Part shown: positions 27,498-42,200 of the stretch, piece by piece
Position numbering within the stretch: position 1 is the first letter of the stretch
Layout: every line of letters starts with the position of its first letter
Assembly (NCBI GenBank): GCA_949128115.1
Contig: OX421965.1
Location: 27,957,681-28,021,680 of the forward strand
Length of the DNA: 64,000 nt
Direction: 5' to 3'
DNA from: Anaspis maculata
Lineage: Eukaryota; Arthropoda; Insecta; Coleoptera; Scraptiidae
The notes under the pieces: generated by a model
Databases searched by the model: none
What the model saw: only the letters and a program-made list of their open reading frames with translations
What the model was told of the DNA's origin: nothing
Translations under genes and position numbers: made by a program

Positions 27498-30400
27498 GGT
27501 TACCACTTTTGATGTTGGCAGCTACTCTATCCAAATGCAACATCTGACGAACGAACACAAATATAGAAGAAAAGACGCAATTGTTATCCAAAAAAATCAG
27601 GCTTAAATCCACGTGACTTCAGGCTTGAACTCACGTGACTTCAGTCTTCAACCCACGTGACTTCAGGCATCAACCCACGTGACTTTTGAAACGATCGGTC
27701 ACCATTTTTGAAGTTGGCAGCTACTCTTTCCAAACGCAACATCTGACGAACGAACACAAATATAGGAAAAAAGACACAATTGTTATCCAAAAAGTTCAGG
27801 TTTGAACCCACGTGCCTCCAGGCTCTAACTCACGTGACTTCAGGCTTCAACCCACGTGACTTCAGTCTTTAACCCACGTGACTTCAGGCTTCAACCCACG
27901 TGACTTTGAAAACGATCGGTCACCACATTTGAAGTTGGCAGCTTCTCTTTCCAAACGCAACATTTGACGAACGAACACAAATATAGGAAAAAAAAACACA
28001 ATTGTTATCCAAAAAGTTCAGGTTTGAACCCACGTGACTCCAGGCTCCAACCCACGTGACTTCAGGCGTCAACCCACGTGACTTTCAAAACGATCGGTTA
28101 CCACTTTTGATGTTGGCAGCTACTTGTTCCAAACGCAACATCTGACGAACGAACACAAATATAGAAAAAAGTCACAATTGTTATCCAAAAAGTTCAGGTT
28201 TGAACCCACGTGACTCCAGGCTCCAAACCTCGTGACTTCAGGCTTCAACCCACGTGACTTCTAAAACGATCGGTTACCACTTTTGATGTTGGCAGCTACT
28301 TGTTCCAAATGCAACATCTGACGAACGAACACAAATATAGAAGAAAAGACGCAATTGTTATCCAAAAAAATCAGGTTTTAACCCACGTGACTTCAGGTTT
28401 GAACCCACGTGACTTCAGTCTTCAACCCACGTGACTTCAGGCTCCAACCCACGTGACTTTCGAATTGATCGGTTACCACTCTTGATGTTGGCAGCTACTT
28501 GTTCCAAATGCAACATTTGACGAACGAACACAAATATAGAAAAAAAGACACAATTGTTATCCAAAAAGTTCAGGTTTGAACCCACGTGACTCCAGGCTCC
28601 AACCCACGTGCCTCCGGGCTTCAACCCATGTAACTTTTAAATTGATCGGTTATCACTCTTGATGTTGGCTGCTACTTGTTCCAAATGCAACATCTGACAA
28701 ACGAACACAAATATAGAAGAAAAGACGCAATTGTTATCCAAAAAAATCAGGTTTCAACCCACGTGACTTCGGGCTTGAACCCACGTGACTTCAGTCTTCA
28801 ACCCACGTGACTTCAGGCTTCAACCCACGTGACTTTGAAAACGATCGGTCACCACATTTGAAGTTGGCAGCTTCTCTTTCCAAACGCAACATCTGACGAA
28901 CGAACACAAATATAGAAAAAAAGACCCAATTGTTATCCAAAAAGTTCAGGTTTGAACCCACGTGACTCCAGGCTCTAACCCACGTGACTTCAGGCTTCAA
29001 CCCACGTGACTTTCAAAACGATCGGTTACCACTCTTGATGTTGGCAGCTACTTGTTCCAAATGCAACATCTGACAAACGAACACAAATATAGGAGAAAAG
29101 ACGCAATTGTTATCCAAAAAAATCAGGTTTCAACCCACGTGACTTCAGGCTTGAACCCACGTGACTTCAGTCTTCAACCCACGTGACTTCAGGCTTCAAC
29201 CCACGTGACTTTGAAAACGATCGGTCACCACATTTGAAGTTGGCAGCTTCTCTTTCCAAACGCAACATCTGACGAACGAAAACAAATATAGAAAAAAAGA
29301 CACAATTGTTATCCAAAAAGTTTAGGTTTGAACCCACGTGACTCCAGGCTCCAACCCACGTGACTTCAGGCTTCAACCCACGTGACTTCTAAAACGATCG
29401 GTTACCCCTTTAGATGTTGGCAGCTACTTGTTCCAAATGCAACATCTGACGAACGAACACAAATATAGAAGAAAAGACGCAATTGTTATCCAAAAAAATC
29501 AGGTTCCAACCCACGTGACTTCAGGCTTGAACCCACGTGACTCCAGTCTTCAACCCACGTGACTACAGGCTTCAACCCACGTGATTTTGAAAACGATCGG
29601 TCACCACATTTGAAATTGGCAGCTTCTCTTTCCAAACGCAACATCTGACGAACGAACACAAATATAGAAAAAAAGACACAATTGTTATCCAAAAAGTTCA
29701 GGTCTGAACCCACGTGACTCCAGGCTCCAACCCACGTGACTTCAGGCTTCAATCCACGTGACTTTTGAAACGATTGGTTACCACTTTTGATGTTGGCAGC
29801 TACTTGTTCCAAATGCAACATCTGACGAACGAACACAAATATAGAAGAAAAGACGCAATTGTTATCCAAAAAAATCAGGTTTCAACCCACGTGACTTCAG
29901 GCTTGAACCCACGTGACTTCAGGCTTCAACCCACGTGACTTTGAAAACGATCGGTCACCACTTTTGAAGTTGGCAGCTACTCTTTCCAAACGCAACATCT
30001 GACGAACGAACACAAATATAGAAAAAAAGACACAATTGTTATCCAAAAAGTTCAGGTGTAAACCCACGTGACTCCAGGCTCCAACCCACGTGACTCCAGG
30101 CTTCAACCCACGTGACTTTTAAAACGATCGGTTACCACTTTTGATGTTGGCAGCTACTTGTTCCAAACGCAACATCTGACGAACGAACACAAATATAGAA
30201 AAAAAGACACAATTGTTATCCAAAAAGTTCAGGTTTGAACCCACGTGACTCCATTCTTCAACCCACGTGACTTCAGGCTTCAACCCACGTGACTTTGAAA
30301 ACGATCGGTCACCACTTTTGAAGTTGGCAGCTACTCTTTCCAAACGCAACATCTGACAAACGAACACAAATATAGAAAAAAAGATACAATTGTTATCCAA

Positions 30401-33400
30401 AAAGTTCAGGTTTGAACCCACGTGACTCCAGGCTCCAACCCACGTGACTTCAGGCTTCAACCCAAGTGACTTTAAGTACGATCGGTCACAACTTTTGATG
30501 TTGGCAGATACTTGTTCCAAACGCAACATCTGTCGAACGAACACAAATATAGAAAAAAAGACACAATTGTTATCCAGAAAGTTCAGGTTTGAACCCACGT
30601 GACTCCGGGCTCTAAACCACGTGACTTCAGGCTTCAACCCACGTGACTTTTAAAACGATCGGTCACCACTTTTGATGTTGGCAGCTACTTGTTCCAATCG
30701 TAACATCTGACGAACTAACACAAATATAGAAAAAAAGACACAATCGTTATCCAAAAAGTTCAGGTTTGAGCCCACGTGACTCCAGGCTCCAACCCACGTG
30801 ACTTCAGGCTTCAACCCACGTGACTTTTGAAACGATCGGTTACCTCTTTCGATGTTGGCAGCTACTTGTTCCAAATGCATTATCTGACGAACGAACACAA
30901 ATATAGAAGAAGAGACGCAATTGTTATCCAAAAAAATCAGGTTAAAACCCACGTGACTTCAGGCTTCAACCCACGTGACTTTGGAAACGATCGGTCACCA
31001 CTTTTGAAGTTGGCAGCTACTCTTTCCAAACGCAACATCTGACGAACGAACACAAATATAGAAAAAAAGACACAATTGTTATCCAAAAAGTTCAGGTTTG
31101 AACCCACGTGACTCCAGGCTCCAACCAGCGTGACTTCAGGCTTCAACCCACGTGACTTTTAAAACGATCGGTCACCACTTTTGATGTTGGCAGCTACTTG
31201 TTCCAAATGCAACATCTGACAACGAACACAAATATAGAAAAAAAGACACAATTGTTATCCAAAAAGTTCAGGTTTGAACCCACGTGACTCCAAGCTCCAA
31301 CCCACGTGACTTCAGGCTTCAACCCACGTGACTTTTAAAACAATCGGTTACCACTTTTGATGTTGGCAGCTACTTGTTCCAAACGCAACATCTGACGAAC
31401 GAACACAAATATAGAAGAAAAGACACAATTGTCTTCCAAAAAAGTCAGGTTTCAACCCACGTGACTTCAAGCTTTAACCCACATGACTTCGAGCTTCAAC
31501 CCACGTGACTTCAGGCTTCAACCCACGTGACTTCAGGCTTCAACCCACGTGACTTTTGAAACGATCGGTCACCACTTTTGGAGTTGGCAGCTACTTGTTC
31601 CAAACGCAACATCTGACGAACGAACACAAATATAGAAGAAAAGACGCAATTGTTTTCCAAGAAAATCAGGTTTTAACCCACGTGACTTCAGGCTTTAACC
31701 CACGTGACTTCAGGCTCCAGCCCACGTGACTTCAGGCTTCAACCCACGTGACTTCAGGCTTCAACCCACGTGACTTCAGGCTTCAACCCACGTGACTTTT
31801 GAAACGATCGGTCACCACTTTTGGAGTTGGCAGCTCTTTGTTCCAAACGCAACATCTGACGAACGAACACGAATATCAAAAAACTGAAGACACAATTGTT
31901 ATCCAGAAAGTTCAGGCTTCAACTCACGTGACTTCAGGCTTCAACCCACGTGACTCCAGGCTTCAACCCACGTGACTTTTGAAACGATCGGTCATCACTT
32001 TTGAAGTTGGCAGCCACTTGTTCCAAACGCAACATCTGACATACGAACACAAATATAGTAAGAAAGACACAACTGTTATCCAAAAAGTTCAGGCTCCAAC
32101 CCACGTGACTCCAGGCTTCAACCCACGTGACTTTCAAAACGATCGGTCATCACTTTTGGAGTTGGCAGCTACTTTTTCCAAACGCAACATCTGACGAACG
32201 AACACAAATATAGAAAAAAAGACACAATTGTTATCCAAAAAGTTCAGGTTTGAACCCACGTGACTCCAGGCTCCAACTCGCGTGACTTCAGGCTTCAACC
32301 CACGTGACTTTCAAAACGATCGGTTACCACTCTTGATGTTGGCAGCTACTTGTTCCAAACGCAACATCTGACGAACGAACACAAATATAGAAAAAAAGAC
32401 ACAATTGTCACCCAAAAAGTTCAGGTTTGAACCCACGTGACTCCAGGCTCCAACTCGCGTGACTTCAGGCTTCAACCCACGTGACTTTCAAAACGATCGG
32501 TTACCACTCTTGATGTTGGCAGCTACTTGTTCCAAACGCAACATCTGACGAACGAACACAAATATAGGAAAAAAGACACAATTGTTATCCAAAAAGTTTA
32601 GGTTTGAACCCACGTGACTCCAGGCTCCAACCCACGTGCCTTCAGGCTTCAACCCACGTGACTTTCGGAACGATCGGTTACCACTCTTGATGTTGGCAGC
32701 TACTTGTTCCAAATGCAACATCTGACGAACGAACACAAATATAGAAAAAAAGACACAATTGTTATCCAAAAAGTTCAGGTTTGAACCCACGTGACTCCAG
32801 GCTCCAACCCACGTGACTTCAGGCTTCAACACACGTGACTTTCGAAACGATCGGTTACCACTCTTGATGTTGGCAGCTACTTGTTCCAAATGCAACATCT
32901 GACAAACGAACACAAATACAGAAGAAAAGACGCAATTGTTATTCAAAAAAATCAGGTTCAACCCACGTGACTTTAGGCTTGAACCCACGTGACTCCAGGC
33001 TCCAACCCACGTGACTTCAGGCTCCAAACCCACGTGACTTTCAAAACGATCGGTTACCACTCTTGATGTTGGCAGCTACTTGTTCCAAATGCAACATCTG
33101 ACGAACGAACACAAATATAGAAAAAAAGACACAATTGTTATCCAAAAAGTTCAGGTTTGAACCCACCTGACTCCAGGCTCCAACCCACGTGACTTCAGGC
33201 TTCAACCCACGTGACTTTTAAAACGATCGGTTACCACTTTAGATGTTGACAGCTACTTGATCCAAATGCAACATCTGACGAACGAACACAAATATAGAAG
33301 AAAAGACGCAATTGTTATCCAAAAAAATCAGGCTTAAACCCACGTGACTTCAGGCTTGAACCCACGTGACTTCAGTCTTCAACCCACGTGACTTCAGGCA

Positions 33401-33649
33401 TCAACCCACGTGACTTTTGAAACGATCGGTCACCACTTTTGAAGTTGGCAGCTACTCTTTCCAAACGCAACATCTGACGAACGAACACAAATATAGAAAA
33501 AAAGACACAATTGTTATCCAAAAAGTTCAGGTTTGAACCCACGTGACTCCAGGCTCTAACCCACGTGACTTCAGGCTTCAACCCACGTGACTTTCAAAAC
33601 GATCGGTTACCACTCTTGATGTTGGCAGCTACTTGTTCCAAATGCAACA

Positions 33650-33680
33650 TCTGACAATCGAACACAAATATAGAAAAAAA
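33650..33680 (+). other. Recombinant unit marking loss of one 199-bp unit
   Basis: In R1 two neighbouring units read TGACAATCGAACAC followed by AGAAGAATAGACGC (about 21,994) and TGACGATCGAACAC followed by AGAAAAAAAGACAC (about 22,192). At 33,654 the R2 counterpart starts as the first (TGACAATCG) and finishes as the second (AGAAAAAAAGACAC). The crossover therefore lies inside the shared ATCGAACACAAATATAGAA, and exactly one 199-bp unit was removed. The offset to R1 drops from 11,661 to 11,462 across this point. Confidence 0.85.
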
Positions 33681-33969
33681 GACACAATTGTTATCCAAAA
33701 AGTTCAGGTTTGCACCCACGTGACTCCAGGCTCCAACCCACGTGACTTCAGGCTTCAACCCACGTGACTTTCGGAACGATCGGTTACCACTCTTGATGTT
33801 GGCAGCTACTTGTTCCAAATGCAACATCTGACGAACGAACACAAATATAGAAGAAAAGACACAATTGTTATCCAAAAAGTTCAGGTTTGAACCCACGTGA
33901 CTCCAGGCTCCAACCCACGTGACTTTCGAAACGATCGGTTACCACTCTTGATGTTGGCAGCCTCTTGTT

Positions 33970-36623
33970 CCAAATGCAACATCTGACAAACGAACACAAA
34001 TATAGAAGAAAAGACGCAATTGTTATCCAAAAAAATCAGGTTCCAACCCACGTGACTTCAGGTTTGAACTCACGTGACTCCAGTCTTCAACCCACGTGAC
34101 TTCAGGCTTCAAACCACGTGACTTTTGAAACGATCGGTCACCACATTTGAAGTTGGCAGCTTCTCTTTCCAAACGCAACATCTGACGAACGAACACAAAT
34201 ATAGAAAAAAAGACACAATTGTTATCCAAAAAGTTCAGGTTTGAACCCACGTGACTCCAGGCTCCAACCCACGTGACTTCAGGCTTCAACCCACGTGACT
34301 TTCGAAACGATCGGTTACCACTCTTGATGTTGGCAGCTACCTGTTCCAAATGCAACATCTGACAAACGAACACAAATATAGAAGAAAAGACGCAATTGTT
34401 ATCCAAAAAAAATCGGGTTTCAACCCACGTGACTTCAGGCTTGAACCCACGTGACTTCAGTCTTCAACCCACGTGACTTCAGGCATCAACCCACGTGACT
34501 TTTGAAACGATCGGTCACCACTTTTGAAGTTGGCAGCTACTCTTTCCAAACGCAACATCTGACGAACGAACACAAATATAGAAAAAAAGACACAATTGTT
34601 ATCCAAAAAGTTCAGGTTTGAACCCACGTGACTCCAGGCTCTAACCCACGTGACTTCAGGCTTCAACCCACGTGACTTTCAAAACGATCGGTTACCACTC
34701 TTGATGTTGGCAGCTACTTGTTCCAAATGCAACATCTGATGAACGAACACAAATATAGGAGAAAGACACAATTGTTATCCAAAAAGTTCAGGTTTGAACC
34801 CACGTGACTCCAGGCTCCAACCCATGTGCCTCCGGGCTTCAACCCATGTGACTTTTAAATCGATCGGTTACCACTCTTGATGTTGGCAGCTACTTGTTCC
34901 AAATGCAACATCTGACAAACGAACACAAATATAGAAGAAAAGACGCAATTGTTATCCAAAAAAATCAGGTTTCAACCCACGTGACTTCAGGCTTGAACCC
35001 ACGTGACTTCAGTCTTCAACCCACGTGACTTCAGGCTCCAACCCACGTGCCTCCGGGCTTCAACCCATGTGACTTTTAAATCGATCGGTTACCACTCTTG
35101 ATGTTGACAGCTACTTGTTTCAAATGCAACATCTGACGAACGAACACAAGTATAGAAAAAAAGACACAATTGTTATCCAAAAAGTTCAGGTTTGAACCCA
35201 CGTGCCTCCAGGCTCCAACCCACGTGACTTCAGGCTTCAACCCACGTGACTTTCGAAACGATCGGTTACCACTCTTGATGTTGGCAGCTACTTGTTCCTA
35301 ACGCAACATCTGACAAACGAACACAAATATAGAAGAAAAGACGCAATTGTTATCCAAAAAAATCAGGTTTGAACCCACCTGACTCCAGGCTCCAACCCAC
35401 GTGACTTCAGGCTTCAACTCACGTGACTTTTAAAACGATCGGTTACCACTTTTGATGTTGGCAGCTACTCTATCCAAATGCAACATCTGACGAACGAACA
35501 CAAATATAGAAGAAAAGACGCAATTGTTATCCAAAAAAATCAGGCTTAAACCCACGTGACTTCAGGCTTGAACTCACGTGACTTCAGTCTTCAACCCACG
35601 TGACTTCAGGCATCAACCCACGTGACTTTTGAAACGATCGGTCACCATTTTTGAAGTTGGCAGCTACTCTTTCCAAACGCAACATCTGACGAACGAACAC
35701 AAATATAGGAAAAAAGACACAATTGTTATCCAAAAAGTTCAGGTTTGAACCCACGTGCCTCCAGGCTCTAACTCACGTGACTTCAGGCTTCAACCCACGT
35801 GACTTCAGTCTTTAACCCACGTGACTTCAGGCTTCAACCCACGTGACTTTGAAAACGATCGGTCACCACATTTGAAGTTGGCAGCTTCTCTTTCCAAACG
35901 CAACATTTGACGAACGAACACAAATATAGGAAAAAAAAACACAATTGTTATCCAAAAAGTTCAGGTTTGAACCCACGTGACTCCAGGCTCCAACCCACGT
36001 GACTTCAGGCGTCAACCCACGTGACTTTCAAAACGATCGGTTACCACTTTTGATGTTGGCAGCTACTTGTTCCAAACGCAACATCTGACGAACGAACACA
36101 AATATAGAAAAAAGTCACAATTGTTATCCAAAAAGTTCAGGTTTGAACCCACCTGACTCCAGGCTCCAAACCTCGTGACTTCAGGCTTCAACCCACGTGA
36201 CTTCTAAAACGATCGGTTACCACTTTTGATGTTGGCAGCTACTTGTTCCAAATGCAACATCTGACGAACGAACACAAATATAGAAGAAAAGACGCAATTG
36301 TTATCCAAAAAAATCAGGTTTTAACCCACGTGACTTCAGGTTTGAACCCACGTGACTTCAGTCTTCAACCCACGTGACTTCAGGCTCCAACCCACGTGAC
36401 TTTCGAAACGATCGGTTACCACTCTTGATGTTGGCAGCTACTTGTTCCAAATGCAACATTTGACGAACGAACACAAATATAGAAAAAAAGACACAATTGT
36501 TATCCAAAAAGTTCAGGTTTGAACCCACGTGACTCCAGGCTCCAACCCACGTGCCTCCGGGCTTCAACCCATGTAACTTTTAAATTGATCGGTTATCACT
36601 CTTGATGTTGGCTGCTACTTGTT
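33970..36623 (+). repeat. 2,654-bp tandem duplication in R2, copy 1
   Basis: Open frames and rare marks repeat at exactly 2,654 bp: 34,023 to 36,677, 34,457 to 37,111, 36,358 to 39,012. The copies share the AAAAAAAATCGGG tract, CATCTGATGAACG with ATAGGAGAAAGAC, and CCCATGTGCCTCCGGG. The join near 36,620-36,690 is a hybrid: it begins GTTGGCTGCTACTTG and continues into ATCAGGTTCCAACCC, normally found after GGCAGCCTCTTG. Confidence 0.85.
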
Positions 36624-39277
36624 CCAAATGCAACATCTGACAAACGAACACAAATATAGAAGAAAAGACGCAATTGTTATCCAAAAAAATCAGGTTCCAA
36701 CCCACGTGACTTCAGGTTTGAACTCACGTGACTCCAGTCTTCAACCCACGTGACTTCAGGCTTCAAACCACGTGACTTTTGAAACGATCGGTCACCACAT
36801 TTGAAGTTGGCAGCTTCTCTTTCCAAACGCAACATCTGACGAACGAACACAAATATAGAAAAAAAGACACAATTGTTATCCAAAAAGTTCAGGTTTGAAC
36901 CCACGTGACTCCAGGCTCCAACCCACGTGACTTCAGGCTTCAACCCACGTGACTTTCGAAACGATCGGTTACCACTCTTGATGTTGGCAGCTACCTGTTC
37001 CAAATGCAACATCTGACAAACGAACACAAATATAGAAGAAAAGACGCAATTGTTATCCAAAAAAAATCGGGTTTCAACCCACGTGACTTCAGGCTTGAAC
37101 CCACGTGACTTCAGTCTTCAACCCACGTGACTTCAGGCATCAACCCACGTGACTTTTGAAACGATCGGTCACCACTTTTGAAGTTGGCAGCTACTCTTTC
37201 CAAACGCAACATCTGACGAACGAACACAAATATAGAAAAAAAGACACAATTGTTATCCAAAAAGTTCAGGTTTGAACCCACGTGACTCCAGGCTCTAACC
37301 CACGTGACTTCAGGCTTCAACCCACGTGACTTTCAAAACGATCGGTTACCACTCTTGATGTTGGCAGCTACTTGTTCCAAATGCAACATCTGATGAACGA
37401 ACACAAATATAGGAGAAAGACACAATTGTTATCCAAAAAGTTCAGGTTTGAACCCACGTGACTCCAGGCTCCAACCCATGTGCCTCCGGGCTTCAACCCA
37501 TGTGACTTTTAAATCGATCGGTTACCACTCTTGATGTTGGCAGCTACTTGTTCCAAATGCAACATCTGACAAACGAACACAAATATAGAAGAAAAGACGC
37601 AATTGTTATCCAAAAAAATCAGGTTTCAACCCACGTGACTTCAGGCTTGAACCCACGTGACTTCAGTCTTCAACCCACGTGACTTCAGGCTCCAACCCAC
37701 GTGCCTCCGGGCTTCAACCCATGTGACTTTTAAATCGATCGGTTACCACTCTTGATGTTGACAGCTACTTGTTTCAAATGCAACATCTGACGAACGAACA
37801 CAAGTATAGAAAAAAAGACACAATTGTTATCCAAAAAGTTCAGGTTTGAACCCACGTGCCTCCAGGCTCCAACCCACGTGACTTCAGGCTTCAACCCACG
37901 TGACTTTCGAAACGATCGGTTACCACTCTTGATGTTGGCAGCTACTTGTTCCTAACGCAACATCTGACAAACGAACACAAATATAGAAGAAAAGACGCAA
38001 TTGTTATCCAAAAAAATCAGGTTTGAACCCACCTGACTCCAGGCTCCAACCCACGTGACTTCAGGCTTCAACTCACGTGACTTTTAAAACGATCGGTTAC
38101 CACTTTTGATGTTGGCAGCTACTCTATCCAAATGCAACATCTGACGAACGAACACAAATATAGAAGAAAAGACGCAATTGTTATCCAAAAAAATCAGGCT
38201 TAAACCCACGTGACTTCAGGCTTGAACTCACGTGACTTCAGTCTTCAACCCACGTGACTTCAGGCATCAACCCACGTGACTTTTGAAACGATCGGTCACC
38301 ATTTTTGAAGTTGGCAGCTACTCTTTCCAAACGCAACATCTGACGAACGAACACAAATATAGGAAAAAAGACACAATTGTTATCCAAAAAGTTCAGGTTT
38401 GAACCCACGTGCCTCCAGGCTCTAACTCACGTGACTTCAGGCTTCAACCCACGTGACTTCAGTCTTTAACCCACGTGACTTCAGGCTTCAACCCACGTGA
38501 CTTTGAAAACGATCGGTCACCACATTTGAAGTTGGCAGCTTCTCTTTCCAAACGCAACATTTGACGAACGAACACAAATATAGGAAAAAAAAACACAATT
38601 GTTATCCAAAAAGTTCAGGTTTGAACCCACGTGACTCCAGGCTCCAACCCACGTGACTTCAGGCGTCAACCCACGTGACTTTCAAAACGATCGGTTACCA
38701 CTTTTGATGTTGGCAGCTACTTGTTCCAAACGCAACATCTGACGAACGAACACAAATATAGAAAAAAGTCACAATTGTTATCCAAAAAGTTCAGGTTTGA
38801 ACCCACGTGACTCCAGGCTCCAAACCTCGTGACTTCAGGCTTCAACCCACGTGACTTCTAAAACGATCGGTTACCACTTTTGATGTTGGCAGCTACTTGT
38901 TCCAAATGCAACATCTGACGAACGAACACAAATATAGAAGAAAAGACGCAATTGTTATCCAAAAAAATCAGGTTTTAACCCACGTGACTTCAGGTTTGAA
39001 CCCACGTGACTTCAGTCTTCAACCCACGTGACTTCAGGCTCCAACCCACGTGACTTTCGAAACGATCGGTTACCACTCTTGATGTTGGCAGCTACTTGTT
39101 CCAAATGCAACATTTGACGAACGAACACAAATATAGAAAAAAAGACACAATTGTTATCCAAAAAGTTCAGGTTTGAACCCACGTGACTCCAGGCTCCAAC
39201 ACACGTGCCTCCGGGCTTCAACCCATGTAACTTTTAAATTGATCGGTTATCACTCTTGATGTTGGCTGCTACTTGTT
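36624..39277 (+). repeat. 2,654-bp tandem duplication in R2, copy 2
   Basis: Partner of 33,970-36,623 with very few differences, for example CCCACCTGACTCC near 36,151 versus CCCACGTGACTCC near 38,805, and AACCCACGTGCC near 36,546 versus AACACACGTGCC near 39,200. After about 39,277 the unit with GTTGGCTGCTAC continues into ATCAGGTTTCAACCC, the arrangement also seen in R1 at about 28,750. Copy 2 therefore ends by rejoining the R1 order. Confidence 0.84.
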
Positions 39278-42200
39278 CCAAATGCAACATCTGACAAACG
39301 AACACAAATATAGAAGAAAAGACGCAATTGTTATCCAAAAAAATCAGGTTTCAACCCACGTGACTTCGGGCTTGAACCCACGTGACTTCAGTCTTCAACC
39401 CACGTGACTTCAGGCTTCAACCCACGTGACTTTGAAAACGATCGGTCACCACATTTGAAGTTGGCAGCTTCTCTTTCCAAACGCAACATCTGACGAACGA
39501 ACACAAATATAGAAAAAAAGACCCAATTGTTATCCAAAAAGTTCAGGTTTGAACCCACGTGACTCCAGGCTCTAACCCACGTGACTTCAGGCTTCAACCC
39601 ACGTGACTTTCAAAACGATCGGTTACCACTCTTGATGTTGGCAGCTACTTGTTCCAAATGCAACATCTGACAAACGAACACAAATATAGGAGAAAAGACG
39701 CAATTGTTATCCAAAAAAATCAGGTTTCAACCCACGTGACTTCAGGCTTGAACCCACGTGACTTCAGTCTTCAACCCACGTGACTTCAGGCTTCAACCCA
39801 CGTGACTTTGAAAACGATCGGTCACCACATTTGAAGTTGGCAGCTTCTCTTTCCAAACGCAACATCTGACGAACGAAAACAAATATAGAAAAAAAGACAC
39901 AATTGTTATCCAAAAAGTTTAGGTTTGAACCCACGTGACTCCAGGCTCCAACCCACGTGACTTCAGGCTTCAACCCACGTGACTTCTAAAACGATCGGTT
40001 ACCCCTTTAGATGTTGGCAGCTACTTGTTCCAAATGCAACATCTGACGAACGAACACAAATATAGAAGAAAAGACGCAATTGTTATCCAAAAAAATCAGG
40101 TTCCAACCCACGTGACTTCAGGCTTGAACCCACGTGACTCCAGTCTTCAACCCACGTGACTACAGGCTTCAACCCACGTGATTTTGAAAACGATCGGTCA
40201 CCACATTTGAAATTGGCAGCTTCTCTTTCCAAACGCAACATCTGACGAACGAACACAAATATAGAAAAAAAGACACAATTGTTATCCAAAAAGTTCAGGT
40301 CTGAACCCACGTGACTCCAGGCTCCAACCCACGTGACTTCAGGCTTCAATCCACGTGACTTTTGAAACGATTGGTTACCACTTTTGATGTTGGCAGCTAC
40401 TTGTTCCAAATGCAACATCTGACGAACGAACACAAATATAGAAGAAAAGACGCAATTGTTATCCAAAAAAATCAGGTTTCAACCCACGTGACTTCAGGCT
40501 TGAACCCACGTGACTTCAGGCTTCAACCCACGTGACTTTGAAAACGATCGGTCACCACTTTTGAAGTTGGCAGCTACTCTTTCCAAACGCAACATCTGAC
40601 GAACGAACACAAATATAGAAAAAAAGACACAATTGTTATCCAAAAAGTTCAGGTGTAAACCCACGTGACTCCAGGCTCCAACCCACGTGACTCCAGGCTT
40701 CAACCCACGTGACTTTTAAAACGATCGGTTACCACTTTTGATGTTGGCAGCTACTTGTTCCAAACGCAACATCTGACGAACGAACACAAATATAGAAAAA
40801 AAGACACAATTGTTATCCAAAAAGTTCAGGTTTGAACCCACGTGACTCCATTCTTCAACCCACGTGACTTCAGGCTTCAACCCACGTGACTTTGAAAACG
40901 ATCGGTCACCACTTTTGAAGTTGGCAGCTACTCTTTCCAAACGCAACATCTGACAAACGAACACAAATATAGAAAAAAAGATACAATTGTTATCCAAAAA
41001 GTTCAGGTTTGAACCCACGTGACTCCAGGCTCCAACCCACGTGACTTCAGGCTTCAACCCAAGTGCCTTTAAGTACGATCGGTCACAACTTTTGATGTTG
41101 GCAGATACTTGTTCCAAACGCAACATCTGTCGAACGAACACAAATATAGAAAAAAAGACACAATTGTTATCCAGAAAGTTCAGGTTTGAACCCACGTGAC
41201 TCCGGGCTCTAAACCACGTGACTTCAGGCTTCAACCCACGTGACTTTTAAAACGATCGGTCACCACTTTTGATGTTGGCAGCTACTTGTTCCAATCGTAA
41301 CATCTGACGAACTAACACAAATATAGAAAAAAAGACACAATCGTTATCCAAAAAGTTCAGGTTTGAGCCCACGTGACTCCAGGCTCCAACCCACGTGACT
41401 TCAGGCTTCAACCCACGTGACTTTTGAAACGATCGGTTACCTCTTTCGATGTTGGCAGCTACTTGTTCCAAATGCATTATCTGACGAACGAACACAAATA
41501 TAGAAGAAGAGACGCAATTGTTATCCAAAAAAATCAGGTTAAAACCCACGTGACTTCAGGCTTCAACCCACGTGACTTTGGAAACGATCGGTCACCACTT
41601 TTGAAGTTGGCAGCTACTCTTTCCAAACGCAACATCTGACGAACGAACACAAATATAGAAAAAAAGACACAATTGTTATCCAAAAAGTTCAGGTTTGAAC
41701 CCACGTGACTCCAGGCTCCAACCAGCGTGACTTCAGGCTTCAACCCACGTGACTTTTAAAACGATCGGTCACCACTTTTGATGTTGGCAGCTACTTGTTC
41801 CAAATGCAACATCTGACAACGAACACAAATATAGAAAAAAAGACACAATTGTTATCCAAAAAGTTCAGGTTTGAACCCACGTGACTCCAAGCTCCAACCC
41901 ACGTGACTTCAGGCTTCAACCCACGTGACTTTTAAAACAATCGGTTACCACTTTTGATGTTGGCAGCTACTTGTTCCAAACGCAACATCTGACGAACGAA
42001 CACAAATATAGAAGAAAAGACACAATTGTCTTCCAAAAAGTTCAGGTTTCAACCCACGTGACTTCAAGCTTTAACCCACATGACTTCGAGCTTCAACCCA
42101 CGTGACTTCAGGCTTCAACCCACGTGACTTCAGGCTTCAACCCACGTGACTTTTGAAACGATCGGTCACCACTTTTGGAGTTGGCAGCTACTTGTTCCAA

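Larger units (their letters stand above)
20553..32245 (+). repeat. Large tandem block R1 (about 11.66 kb)
   Basis: First copy of the largest duplication in the window. Its left part matches block R2 at an offset of 11,661 (mark 20,657 to 32,318; the VGSSLKSRGLN-type open frame at 20,827-21,399 to 32,488-33,060). Its right end matches R2 at an offset of 10,597 (27,500-32,245 to 38,097-42,842). The change in offset equals the copy-number differences inside the block: R2 lacks 3,142, 377 and 199 bp and gains 2,654 bp, and -3,142 - 377 - 199 + 2,654 = -1,064 = 10,597 - 11,661. The right end (about 31,340-32,245) holds more diverged, module-rich units. Confidence 0.86.

Noticed and set aside
30827..31042. 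Opposite-strand frames such as 30,827-31,042 and 45,589-45,828 (PTHVTSGFNPRDF type)
   Set aside because: These are also frames of the repeat, created by runs of modules; there is no independent evidence of a gene.
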